Positions 22,695 to 43,106 of a stretch of 64,000 nt of DNA are shown here, piece after piece. Under the pieces are notes generated by a model that saw nothing but the letters and a program-made list of their open reading frames with translations, searched no databases and had not been told where the DNA came from. Position numbers and translations under genes: made by a program. Every line of letters starts with the position of its first letter. The first letter of the stretch is position 1. This DNA comes from Muricea muricata. Its lineage: Eukaryota; Cnidaria; Anthozoa; Malacalcyonacea; Plexauridae. The stretch covers positions 18,947,906 to 19,011,905 of the forward strand of contig OY979717.1 of the NCBI GenBank assembly GCA_963855995.1, written 5' to 3'.

Positions 22695-23461
22695 TAGGGA
22701 GCTTTAGCAGCGACTACGAGTACGACTACGAGTACGAGATTTGATGGCGTGTGCAGAATTCGTAGTAACAGGCGTTGTCGTTTCTGTTCGAATGTTCCTT
22801 TAGCAGTAAAACAAACGACGAGAATAAATGTTCTACAAACTACATTTTATGTAAACCCTTCACAAAATTAGCTGTTTTTACAAAGAACAATGTGCGAATT
22901 AATTCAAATAAATTTTGAATAAATCGTGTTAAAAACAATCAAACAAACCAGATAATATTTATAATTTGGTCGCAACTCCACTTGTATTTAAATGCTGTAG
23001 ATTTCAGAACTTACCTAGAGTTTTAAATTTTCTAGGATACGTTCTTCATAACATAGTAAATCACAAAGCCATAGCTATATCACACAATTTCGCGATGTAG
23101 TTTACAATGTTTGTTGACATATCATACATCCAGGATAGCTAATTTAGTGACGCGTGCACTTCAAAATTTCCCGTTATAACGTACGCTACCGCTTGAAAAA
23201 AGGCGCTGGATAAACGTCTAAGGCTGTGATAAATATTTCCACAAACTAATCTTGAAGATGAGCAATTTAAACTAACTTTAAATGGTATTTAAAAAGTCGT
23301 AGTGAGTTTTCAGCAAAATGTCGTACTCAAATGAGCGACGGCTACGACTTTTTCTCGTCAGTACGAGATGGTGTAAGCATATGACTTGCGCTTGGCGCAA
23401 AAATGACGAATCTCGCACTCGTAGTCGTAGTCGTACTCGTAGTTGCTGCTAAAGCTCCCTA
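22695..23461. mobile_element. 767-bp DNA element with TACGA-rich termini
   Basis: Termini read TAGGGAGCTTTAGCAGC and complement, followed on both sides by runs of TACGA/TCGTA-type pentamers (for example CGACTACGAGTACGACTACG). No transposase frame. The target duplication is unclear: a TA dinucleotide can be drawn at both ends, but an 8-bp one cannot. Superfamily unassigned. Confidence 0.8.
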
Positions 23462-23781
23462 ATGTAAACACAAAATCACTTAATGATGAGAGATTTTAGC
23501 ACGATGAACTATCGGCCTTCTGCCTGAAGTCTATCTTTCAAAAGACCGTATATACAGGTATACATCCGCTATCTTTTTCTGCCCGCACTCGCATTCGTTC
23601 GTCCGCACCCGTATTTTACCAAGCCTTAGCTTGCCTACATTTCCTGTCAGCTATTTCCGCCAGTATTGCCACACCCAGCCAACATCAAAGATCATCATTG
23701 CATCACTGACTGCGAGAAGCAAAGTGTCGTAACTTCAATCTCTTTGCGTCGAAAGCAATACTTTTCTTCAAATTTCTCAAA
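23462..23781 (+). promoter_or_regulatory. Probable promoter/5' UTR region of alpha-tubulin
   Basis: Lies between the 767-bp DNA element and the tubulin start codon. It includes a pyrimidine-rich GC-richer stretch (23575-23640) that may be the start region, but I see no clear TATA box. Placement is by position only. Confidence 0.4.
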
Positions 23782-26601
<2,820 letters not shown>

Positions 26602-26682
26602 GAACGTTTTTAGTTCTATTGTTGAACTTTGTATGTTCATGCATTGTTAAATCAAGTCTTGTAACTCTCCTTTAGGTGCAAG

Positions 26683-26688
26683 AATAAA
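26683..26688 (+). terminator. Polyadenylation signal of alpha-tubulin
   Basis: AATAAA 82 bases after the stop codon; correct spacing for a short 3' UTR. Confidence 0.75.
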
Positions 26689-26880
26689 TGTGAAATAGTT
26701 TTTGCGTTTTCGTGTTTATTTAAAGTAGGGATGAATATTAGTATGTACTGGTAGTCGTTTCTAATTGAAGTAGGTCAAAGGAATGGACTGGTAGGCTAAA
26801 ACGCCAAAAAGTAATGCAAGTACCTCATTTCACGCAGATCCGAACCACGCCCCATTTTTTTGTGAGCGAAGCAATGCACA

Positions 26881-27037
26881 TAAAGCCGGTTTTCCACTAG
26901 CGATTTTTTTCGCGTGAAGCGACTTTTTCCCTTCGTTCTTGAGCTTTCAGCTGCGACCATGTGGAACTAATTGAGCTTAGAACAAAAGAGAAAAGTCGCT
27001 TCGCGCGAAAAAATTCGCTAGTGGAAAACCGGCTTAA
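26881..27037. mobile_element. 157-bp MITE, GCCGG termini
   Basis: GCCGGTTTTCCACTAGCGA and its exact complement form the ends. TTAA follows the right end (27034-27037), and TAAA precedes the left, so a mutated TTAA target is likely. Inner AAGCGACTTTTTC-type pairs extend the stem. It lies about 280 bp downstream of the tubulin stop codon. Confidence 0.8.
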
Positions 27038-27782
27038 AATGTCGTATTTGAATTTCAACGCGCTGAATTTGACTGAGCATTGAATAAGGAGAGTAAGGAA
27101 TGGTCAAGCTGAGTAATGAATTTTCGTGGACGTTGTAAGACTGCATTGTGGAGTTAAAAAATGCATGTTTCGTGAGATGATAAATTAAGGAGCTTTATTG
27201 CGGAATGAGCTTATACTAATTCGCCTTTAAAGATTAATTAAACGATCGGCTTTTCTCTCGCTGCCTGGAAAAATGGGAAGGACAGAAACACAGTATCCAG
27301 CGCAACATCGATCATGCGCAACAACGCGCGGCCACATAGTGCGTCTGGGATAACAGAGAGTAATGTCGAAGAGATAGCTGGGAGGGGGCTTATAAACCAA
27401 GAGACGTAGAAGCTCCAAACAGGTTGAGACCCACAATATAGGAGCCTGAAAACTAGAGGCTAAAGAGACTTATGCAGAAACCTAGAGACCCTTGAACACA
27501 AAGGCCTAGAAATCTGGGGGCCTAGAAATCTGGGGACCTAGAAACCAGAAGCGCTAGAAACTCCTAACCCGAAGGCTCAGAATCGCAGAAAGACCTGTGA
27601 GTGAGCCGAGTCTGTCAAGACAATGAAATGTAAAAGTGCTGTCGAGAATTGAAGTGCAAGCATTTTTCAAAAGAATTTTTAATTAGAAAAATATATTACT
27701 TATCCCCCCCCCCCTCCAATGATAACATTTACCTTACACCCGGTAAACGGGCCGACGGGCGATGCCAACAACAAGAACCAAG
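27038..27782 (+). other. Tubulin-Abi intergenic region and Abi upstream DNA
   Basis: From 27420 to 27600 there is a degenerate purine-rich repeat of the phrase CCTAGAAATCTGGGG and relatives (period ~14-20). A run of 11 C (27704-27714) precedes the Abi start codon by ~70 bases. The Abi promoter must lie here or upstream; no TATA box is evident. Confidence 0.45.
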
Positions 27783-35961
<8,179 letters not shown>

Positions 35962-36238
35962 CTTTTTCCCGCTGCATTGAACCATATAATTTTACGTATG
36001 CTCATATAACAGTATCAATTGTGCATTAGTCTAAATATGAGCAGTTATATTCCTTTGTCAATAGTATCTTCTACGTGTGTATCTCAGCTTCGAAGCAGAT
36101 GCATATATCTGTGCTCCTATTAACTTGAAAGTTGGGTTTAAGTGTTTGTTTATGATGCGATTATCACGTTCTGACAGATGTGAATGAGTGGATCATGGCG
36201 AAATTTCTATCTGGTTCATTTTAAAAGGAGAAGTGAAA

Positions 36239-36244
36239 AATAAA
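36239..36244 (+). terminator. Candidate polyadenylation signal of Abi
   Basis: AATAAA ~280 bases after the Abi stop codon, plausible distance, none nearer recognised. Confidence 0.45.
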
Positions 36245-37150
36245 TTCAGTGTGACTAAATAATTATAGGGGAATTTTTTTTACCAAATCTGTTTATTTTT
36301 TGGCGGACACCCCTTCTGTTCTCAGTGTTTCAGTTATATAAAGTGTGGAGGTGTCTAAACGCATTCAACGGAATCTAGTAAAAATTATCAGTTCTTGATC
36401 ACTTTCTGGAAAATTGTAAGTGTAGACAATTCTCAAAATTCTCAATTACTGCGATGATCTCGATACCCATGCGGTATGGTTGTTCAGCTTCAAATGTAGA
36501 TGAGTCGAAACTATGATAAAGTTTGCACATTGCATGAACAAACCAGCTAAATTTTTAACTGGATTTTTAAACATTTTTTTAACGCACACAAAGTCAATTT
36601 TCCTGATGTCATGAGCATTAACATGGTTGTCTGCGAGATATGAACATAAGGCTTTGGTAGTGTATGCAATTATGCATGATGCCATTCAATGTAAATTGTT
36701 ACAAAGTGTATTGTAGCATTAATACTCAACACAATTATTAATAATAAAATATTATTTTCATTAATTGTTGTTTAACTCGAAATTGTATTCTGTGCCAAAG
36801 CTATGACAAGGTGACAAGCCGGTGTGCTTAACCCTCAGAGACAATTTCACAGCATCTTTTTTATATAATTTTTTCCAAATATCCTGTCTGCATCTCTGTC
36901 TGGTAGTTTTCCCAAGGAAAATAAAATGTGATTTAATCATGTGAAAGACTGCCAACGTGGGGGAGCATTTTCGATCATTGTCGCGGGTTATGTTGTGGTC
37001 AATATTACTGGTTATGTATTTATTGTATATGCGAACAGGCGAACAAAAGGTGTGAAATAAGGTTATAATTTCATGTCATGCAGTCACCAAATATATACTA
37101 GACACAGTATCCTATACGTTAGTGAATTGCATAATTATAGTGTGCTGTTC
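36245..37150. other. Intergenic DNA after Abi
   Basis: No gene or recognised element seen. AT-rich with only short open frames on either strand. Confidence 0.5.
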
Positions 37151-37832
37151 CGTAGTTCCGTGTAGTAACAGTTCTATGGTTCTGTAGTTCTATGGTTCTA
37201 TAGTTCCATGTTTTCTGTAGTTCTATGGTTCTGTAGTTCTATGGTTCTGTAGCTCTGTGGTTCTGTAGTTCTAAGGTTCTGTAGTTCTAAGGTTCTATGG
37301 TTTTGTAGTTCTAAGGTTCTATAGCTCTATGGTTCTGTAGTTCTATGGTTCTGTAATTCTATGATTTTATGGTTCTGTAGTTCTTTGGTTTTGTAGTTCT
37401 ATGGTTCTGTAGTTTTATGGTTCTGTAGTTCTGTGCTTCTATCGTTTTGCAGTTCTATGGCTCTGTAGTTCTATGGTTTTATGGTTCTGTAGTTCTATGG
37501 TTTTGTAGTTCTATGGCTCTGTAGTTCTATGGTTTTGTAGTTCTGTGGTTCTGTAGTTCTGTGGTTCTGTAGCTTTATGGTTTCATGGTTCTGTAGTTCT
37601 ATGGTTCTGTAGTTCTATGGCTCTATTGGTCTGTAGTTCTTTGGTTCTATCGTTTTGTAGTTCTATGGTTCTGTAGTTCTATGGTTTTATGGTTCTGTAG
37701 TACTATGGTTTTGTAGTTCTATGGTTCTGTAGCTCTGGGGTTCTGTAGTTCTATGATTCTGTAGTTTATGGTTCTGTAGTTCTAGGGTTCTGTAGTTCTA
37801 GGGTTCTGTAGTTCTATGGTGCTGTAGTTTGT
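37151..37832 (+). repeat. 16-bp minisatellite, GGTTCTGTAGTTCTAT unit, about 43 units
   Basis: Degenerate tandem array; the 16-mer is itself two related octamers (GGTTCTGT and AGTTCTAT). The same satellite in inverse orientation lies at 38347-38944 (interrupted by a MITE). Confidence 0.95.
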
Positions 37833-38346
37833 AGCATGCAACAACCTCTCGATATCCGTTTTCACAATTATGCAATTTGCGCAGTCGGACTATCAACGCC
37901 ATGAAACAAGCGCGGCTGTACCCTACAAGTATTTTCGTTTTTCCGTTCGGAAGAGTTAACAAGTTTTACTCGAAATCCGTCTCTTGATTAAACAAAGTGG
38001 AAGTATCACTACAGTGTCCTTGAAAATTGAGGAAAATTGATTCAATGAATCAAACAACATGTGTATGGCAAACAAAAGTACAGTGGTGATGACGGCTCAG
38101 AGCGCTCTATTTCAATAACATGTGGTTGTTGAAGTCTTCCTGTTGTTTTGATCTTCTGACTTGCATCTTCACATGTTTGTCCTAAAATATTCTATGTTTC
38201 TACGTCAATTTCGTAACAATTGCACTTCAAACACCATCCAACAACAACCCAGAGAGCGTAACAGAAAGACAAAACGTCCATTGTGTATTCGCTTCACTTG
38301 TGATCGACTTTCACAAGCTTGTTTTAATAAACATTCAAACCACTAT
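37833..38346. other. Spacer between opposite-orientation minisatellite arms
   Basis: About 500 bp of unique AT-moderate sequence with no recognised gene; the plus-strand 63-codon frame at 38161 has no family features. Confidence 0.45.
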
Positions 38347-38944
38347 TCATAGAACCATACAGGGTGTCCCAAAAAACCTCCAAAAATTATTGAAAATGAT
38401 CTATTGTTAGAATTTCAATGCCTATAAGCTCTAAATTGAACCCGCGAGTGGATAAACTATTGACATAACCGCATAATTAATGGTAATACTCAGTGTTAAC
38501 CATTTTTATGCCAGACAAAAAAACTAAACCTACGAGTGCATATTAAAAATGCAATCAAATTTTATGCATATGTCAATAGTTTATCCACTGGTGGGTCCAA
38601 TTTAGTGCTAGGCATTGAAATTCTAACAATAGATCATTTTCAATAGTTTTTGGGACACCCTGTAGAACTACAGAAATACAGAACTACAGAAGTATAGAAC
38701 CATAAAACTACAGAGCCATAGAACTACAGAACCATAGAACTACAGAACCATAGAACTACAGAACCATAGAACTACAGAATCATAGAACTACAGAACCATA
38801 GAACTATTGATAGAACCATAGAACTACACAACCATAGAACTACACAACCATAGAACTACAGAACCATAGAACCATAGAGCCATAGAACTACAGAACCATA
38901 GAACTACAGAACCATATAACTACAGAACAATAGAACTACAGACC
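38347..38944 (-). repeat. Same minisatellite, inverted orientation
   Basis: Tandem AGAACTACAGAACCAT, the exact inverse of the unit at 37151-37832. A 303-bp MITE (38360-38662) interrupts it after its first few bases. It abuts the truncated end of the Penelope-like element at 38945. Confidence 0.9.
38358..38664. mobile_element. 303-bp mariner-like MITE with TA duplication
   Basis: Ends CAGGGTGTCCCAAAAA and complement with ~100-bp arms (TTGAAAATGATCTATTGTTA pairs precisely). TA dinucleotides flank at 38358-38359 and 38663-38664, the target of Tc1/mariner transposases. No coding content. Confidence 0.9.
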
Positions 38945-40060
38945 TTGAGGAATGTAACAGCATTGGATACAAAGAGGGTTGATGGTTTTACCAGTAGTTG
39001 GAGGATGCTGGCGAGGTGTTTTGAGAGTTCATATGTCGGTGAGCCCGGGTTGAGACGATGGGGCGAAGCGTTGTGTTTGGCTTGTGGATTTTTGGCAATC
39101 CGTAGAAACGGGCAGTGGTGGCATCAGACGGTCGTATCTTGTGGTAGGTTTTGTCGTCGAGTTCTTGTTCGTTTTTTAATGACTTAAGTCTCTTGTACGT
39201 TTCTTGGCGTTCAAGTTTCTTGTACGTTTTGTTGTCTTGAAGTATAGTTCTTTCGCTTTGTTAGAGTAATAAGTTTTGTTCATTACGACGATTGTTCTTC
39301 CTTTGTCTGCTGGTAAGATGATTATGTTTGGATCGTTCCTAAGTGCTTTTAATGTTTGTCTTTCGGCTTTGGGTAAGTCGGTGGGCTTCTTGTTGTGGTT
39401 TAGGTGAGTGGCGACTTCGTGTTGTGTGTTGTTCGCTGCGTGTTCTTCAATGCTGTTGGTTTTGAGGGCATGTTCAAGGTCTGCGATGAAACCTAATTGA
39501 GTGGCGTCTTTGGTGTTTTAATTGAGTCCTTTTGTAAGTATGTCTATTTCTTCCTCTGTCAATTCTCTGGACGAGATGTTTTTTACCCTGTTGGTTTCTT
39601 TATTTTTGTATGTTTAGTGGTGGTGGCGGGAGTTTTTAAACTTTCTCTCTAAGTCATTACGTCGTGTATCCTTGTGTTCAGCCGTTGTGCGCGATATAGT
39701 TTGGTTGAGGGAATCTATTTCACCTTCTGTATTACATTTGGCTATAATTTGTTTGTGTGCGTCGAGTTGAATTTGATAATTTCTGTTGCGTTTGTGTGTT
39801 TCAGTGATTAGGGCTTTGAGCATACATTTTCCGTTTTCTGAGGCAGTTTTGATTGCGAATCGGCTCTTGATGGGTGATTTGTAGTTAATGCTGTTGGATA
39901 ATACGTTGAGGCATTTGCAAGAATGGAGGAAGTGGAGTTGTTCTTTGGCGGAGGCTATTTTGTGAGCGTAACTTTCGCATTTTCTGGCGGTTCCTAAAGT
40001 ATACGTCCAATGTGTTCTTTTAAGTGTGTTAAAAATTTGTAATCTAGGCATATTTATGTG
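38945..40060 (-). mobile_element. Truncated, frameshifted Penelope-like retroelement
   Basis: Minus-strand translation shows the N-terminal helical region (145 codons, 40051-39614, HFLHSCK region), then SSRELTEEEIDILTKGL, FIADLEHAL, and the PADKG block (39300-39316) of Penelope-like reverse transcriptases. It continues into FYGLPKIHKPNTTLRPIVS (39081-39121), a core RT motif of this class, and after one frameshift GSPTYELSKHLASIL. Homology stops at 38945, where the minisatellite begins, so the RT palm and the GIY-YIG endonuclease are missing. Stops and frameshifts are present; it is a dead copy. Order and motifs are distinctive for this superfamily. Confidence 0.88.
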
Positions 40061-40100
40061 TTCGCATAAGGTTCTCAGGATTTTTGTTTTTTTCTTTTTG

Positions 40101-40140
40101 GCGAGCTTTCGACGTATTCTTTCAAGTCTTCGTCAGGGAA
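40101..40140 (-). ncRNA. Possible degenerate hammerhead-type motif upstream of the Penelope-like ORF
   Basis: Minus strand reads CTGACGA, a short GAC...GTC stem with a 12-base loop, then GAAA, the core order of a hammerhead ribozyme. Such ribozymes are known in the terminal repeats of Penelope-like elements. Here stem II is only ~3 bp and no clear stem III or cleavage triplet is visible, so it may be decayed or chance. Confidence 0.3.
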
Positions 40141-41116
40141 TGCGGGATTGTTTGGTGTGGTGTGCTTTTATATCATTCTTTTTGCGTAGGCGAAGTGAGC
40201 GTCTGATTAGTTGGATTTCCGGTTTGTCGATTGTTTGGTTTTGGATGATGTTGATTGGTTGGTTTTGTTCTGGTTTTCATTGGCTGTTTGTGATCCTCTG
40301 GTGCTGTTATGGCGATGTTGGAGTGGCTGGTACGCTTTGGAGATGTCAATGTGTCTAACAAGCGATACTGCTGCTGCAATTAGGAGGGAGTTTCCTCTTC
40401 TTGGCAAAATCTTTGCCATTCTTTCAAATAATTTATTACAATGGAAAATTTAGCTGGAAAAAATATAATAAAGTGTGGCCAAAAAAATAAATTTGAATCG
40501 ATTGCTCAGTTTGGGTTGCAAATCACAAATTGAAGTTTGCAATGTGCTTTTCGAAGAGGGAAGGGTTGGACGTAGGGCATGCAATTTGTGCATGCATATC
40601 TCACGTGATTGCTTAGGAAGTAAAAAAACCGGGACGCCTGCTAAGAGCCTCTTCGCCGGCCGAGAAGAAAAATGGGTTCAACCCGGTCTACTGCTCCGTT
40701 CACTAGCGCCCTAAACGTTACTATGCCATTGTACAGTGCTAAAGATTTCTGACACCCTGAGTTAAACTGTAAGGTATCTTGGTACTAATGTGGCACAGGA
40801 TTACTGCCTCTCAGCTGAAAAAACCTCTCCCTCCCTCCCATATACTTTGGCAACGGATTCCGTTATTGTCCTATAATACTTGATAATACTTGTAGCTACT
40901 ACACTTTGTCAGGTTGTGATAATTCGAATGGCATTCCATTTAATATCCGTATTCCGTTATTCCATGGCGCTGAAATGATTTTGCCATTATTTCAGGTGGT
41001 TCATTACTTATCAGACGGATTATACGGTTTTTAACCAACAGAGATTAGTCCTGGAAGAAAGAAAATGTTTTGAAAGTGATAAACATTGAGCCTTCTCTCA
41101 TGTGAAACATTGGGTT
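40141..41116. other. Probable Penelope-like leader/flank and intergenic DNA
   Basis: 40141-40440 may be terminal-repeat DNA of the Penelope-like element (no internal test possible). At 40633 the GACGCCTGCTAAG start of the dispersed repeat family (17723, 61599) appears, followed by a different GC-rich sequence. No gene seen. Confidence 0.4.
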
Positions 41117-41394
41117 TCGGTCATTGATCTGTATAATATTGGATCACGCATACAGTGGCATCAAGTGAAGCCAGCAGAAATGACGAATTTGGAGTACCAA
41201 GATGGCGGACAATCAGCATTTTCAATAGATAAATAAACTTCCTTATTTTAAGGAAATTTACGGAAATTGGAAACGCTGCTTAAAAGCTTACTCTTACACC
41301 CGCAAAGAACACTGGACCTGGAGTACCAAGATGGCGGCGATGACTTCAAAATTTTATTATGTATGCGTGATCCAGTATTATACAGATCAATGGT
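41117..41394. mobile_element. 278-bp inverted-repeat element carrying two AAGATGGCGG motifs
   Basis: Arms TTGATCTGTATAATATTGGA and complement at the right end (TCCAGTATTATACAGATCAA). Inside, GGAGTACCAAGATGGCGG occurs twice in the same orientation, 128 bp apart. Confidence 0.75.
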
Positions 41395-41599
41395 TTCGGT
41401 GGGGTGCTGTCATAGGGTGGCTCATGCCTCTGGAAGCATACCCCTAGAACTGCTTCCTCTCGAATCTGCCCCCCCCCCCACTTTTTGACGACAAATGTCG
41501 TCATATGGTTTCAACTCTTCATCAAAATTTTAAAACACTGAAATTCATCATAATCTTTCACCAACAAAACAACCTAGTTGCTCTCGAGATTCTGAGATT

Positions 41600-42660
41600 C
41601 GGGATTATATTCAGGAAAGAGTCAAAGATGACAACGTTTACTAAATCAAAGCCGTGTGTAATCATGTTTCGAATAGTTTACCTATGTTTAACAATCTTTT
41701 ATGGCAAAACCTTTGCAAGAAGAAAAGTCGAAGTTTGCAAGATTAATAACTGTTGTCTTTTTGACTTTCCTTGGGCCGTTTCCTTCTTGATTGAGCTTGC
41801 ATGAGATATGCCATTACGTTCAGTGTCCTTGATATAGGAGTCAAATACAAATTATGGCCTTGGGTTTAATTCCCGAACACTGAATGGCAGTTTTTAGTTC
41901 TTTCAAGTAACGAGATAACATTTACATTGCCACTAGATAGTATTTACTGGGTTATCGATAACTTTGCCTAAACGACATACAAACACATAGTATATTCTAT
42001 AAGCCTTGACTTAGAACTCCGCGATTCAGTTTGTGTCAATGAGAAAGCTTGACCTTCACCGTTTGTATATAACCGTGCATTTTATACATCACAAGTAAAC
42101 TAAGTGCCTCGCAGTTGTCTTAAAAGCTGTTAAGGCTAACAACATACACTGTGTTTGTCAAATTGGTTACAGGCGTGACATAGTGTCGATTAGGAAGTGA
42201 TAAAGCAGTGCCATCCGTGTTGTAATACTCTGTTAGCTCTTCTAAGTTACCTCTACGATTCAGTTTGTATAAAGTATGAACATTGTGTTTCTCTGTCGTT
42301 GTTAGCGTGTTGAGAAGATGGTTACTGGCGTGACATAGTGCAAATTGATAACGCAGTGCAATCTTGTTGCAATGTTATCTCATTAGTTGGAAAAGCTAAA
42401 GACTGCCATTCAGTGTTTGGGAATTAAACCCAAGGCCATGTATAAATGACTCCTGTATCAAGGACACTGAACGTAATGGCATATCAAGCTCGATCACAAA
42501 GGAAACGGCCCACGAAAAACAAAGACAAGAGTTATTAATTTTGCGCCTTTTCCCGACTTTCCCTCTTGCAAAAACTTTGCCATAAATATCGTTAAACATA
42601 GCTAAACAATTTAAAACATGACCAGAAAGCGTTGATTTAGTTAGCGTTGTCGTCTTCATT
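41600..42660. mobile_element. ~1.06 kb foldback with ~300-bp arms
   Basis: The sequence 41600-41905 recurs inverted at 42395-42660 (diverged). That is why similar short frames appear on opposite strands (plus: GKTFARRKVEVCKINNCC; minus: GKVFARGKVGKRRKINNSC). Both contain the phrase WAVSF-IEL. The shared frame may be a relic of a coding region or coincidence; no family is recognised. Confidence 0.7.
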
Positions 42661-43106
42661 CCCGAAAGAAAACGCTTGTTTTAAGGCTTTAAAGTGTTTG
42701 CGCAACTTTGCCATCCATGCTTGTACCGCAAGCTTTGGGAAGACGTCCGCCATATATATTTGGCACAGTGTAGTAGTTTAGTCGGCCAGTTAAACCACTA
42801 CACTGTAGTTTTACAGTGTGGTGGTTTAGTGGTGCCTTGAAGTCCTCACGAAGTTGTTTCTCATCGAAGACAACTTGCCCTCTCGAACGAAGTGAAATAA
42901 CGGCGAGAAGTCTTCCATACACCAACCTTACAAGTCTGTCCCCAACAGTCAAGAGAAAGAAATTCGCTTAAATATTAGTTGAAAACACTTGGCAAATAAC
43001 GTTTGCCTCCTTGGCTTCTCGGTACTGCCTAGTGTTTTCCTGCACTCCACGCCCAGCTTCGATTTCAGTTTTGGGTGGATCGGGCAACGATGAAGACCAG
43101 CCTCAT

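Noticed and set aside
22695-23461. hAT assignment for the TACGA-rich element
   Set aside because: No 8-bp flanking duplication could be drawn at its ends, so the superfamily was left open.
37151-37832. CRISPR-like regular repetition
   Set aside because: Repeats are contiguous 16-mers without unique spacers, in a eukaryotic genome; it is a minisatellite.
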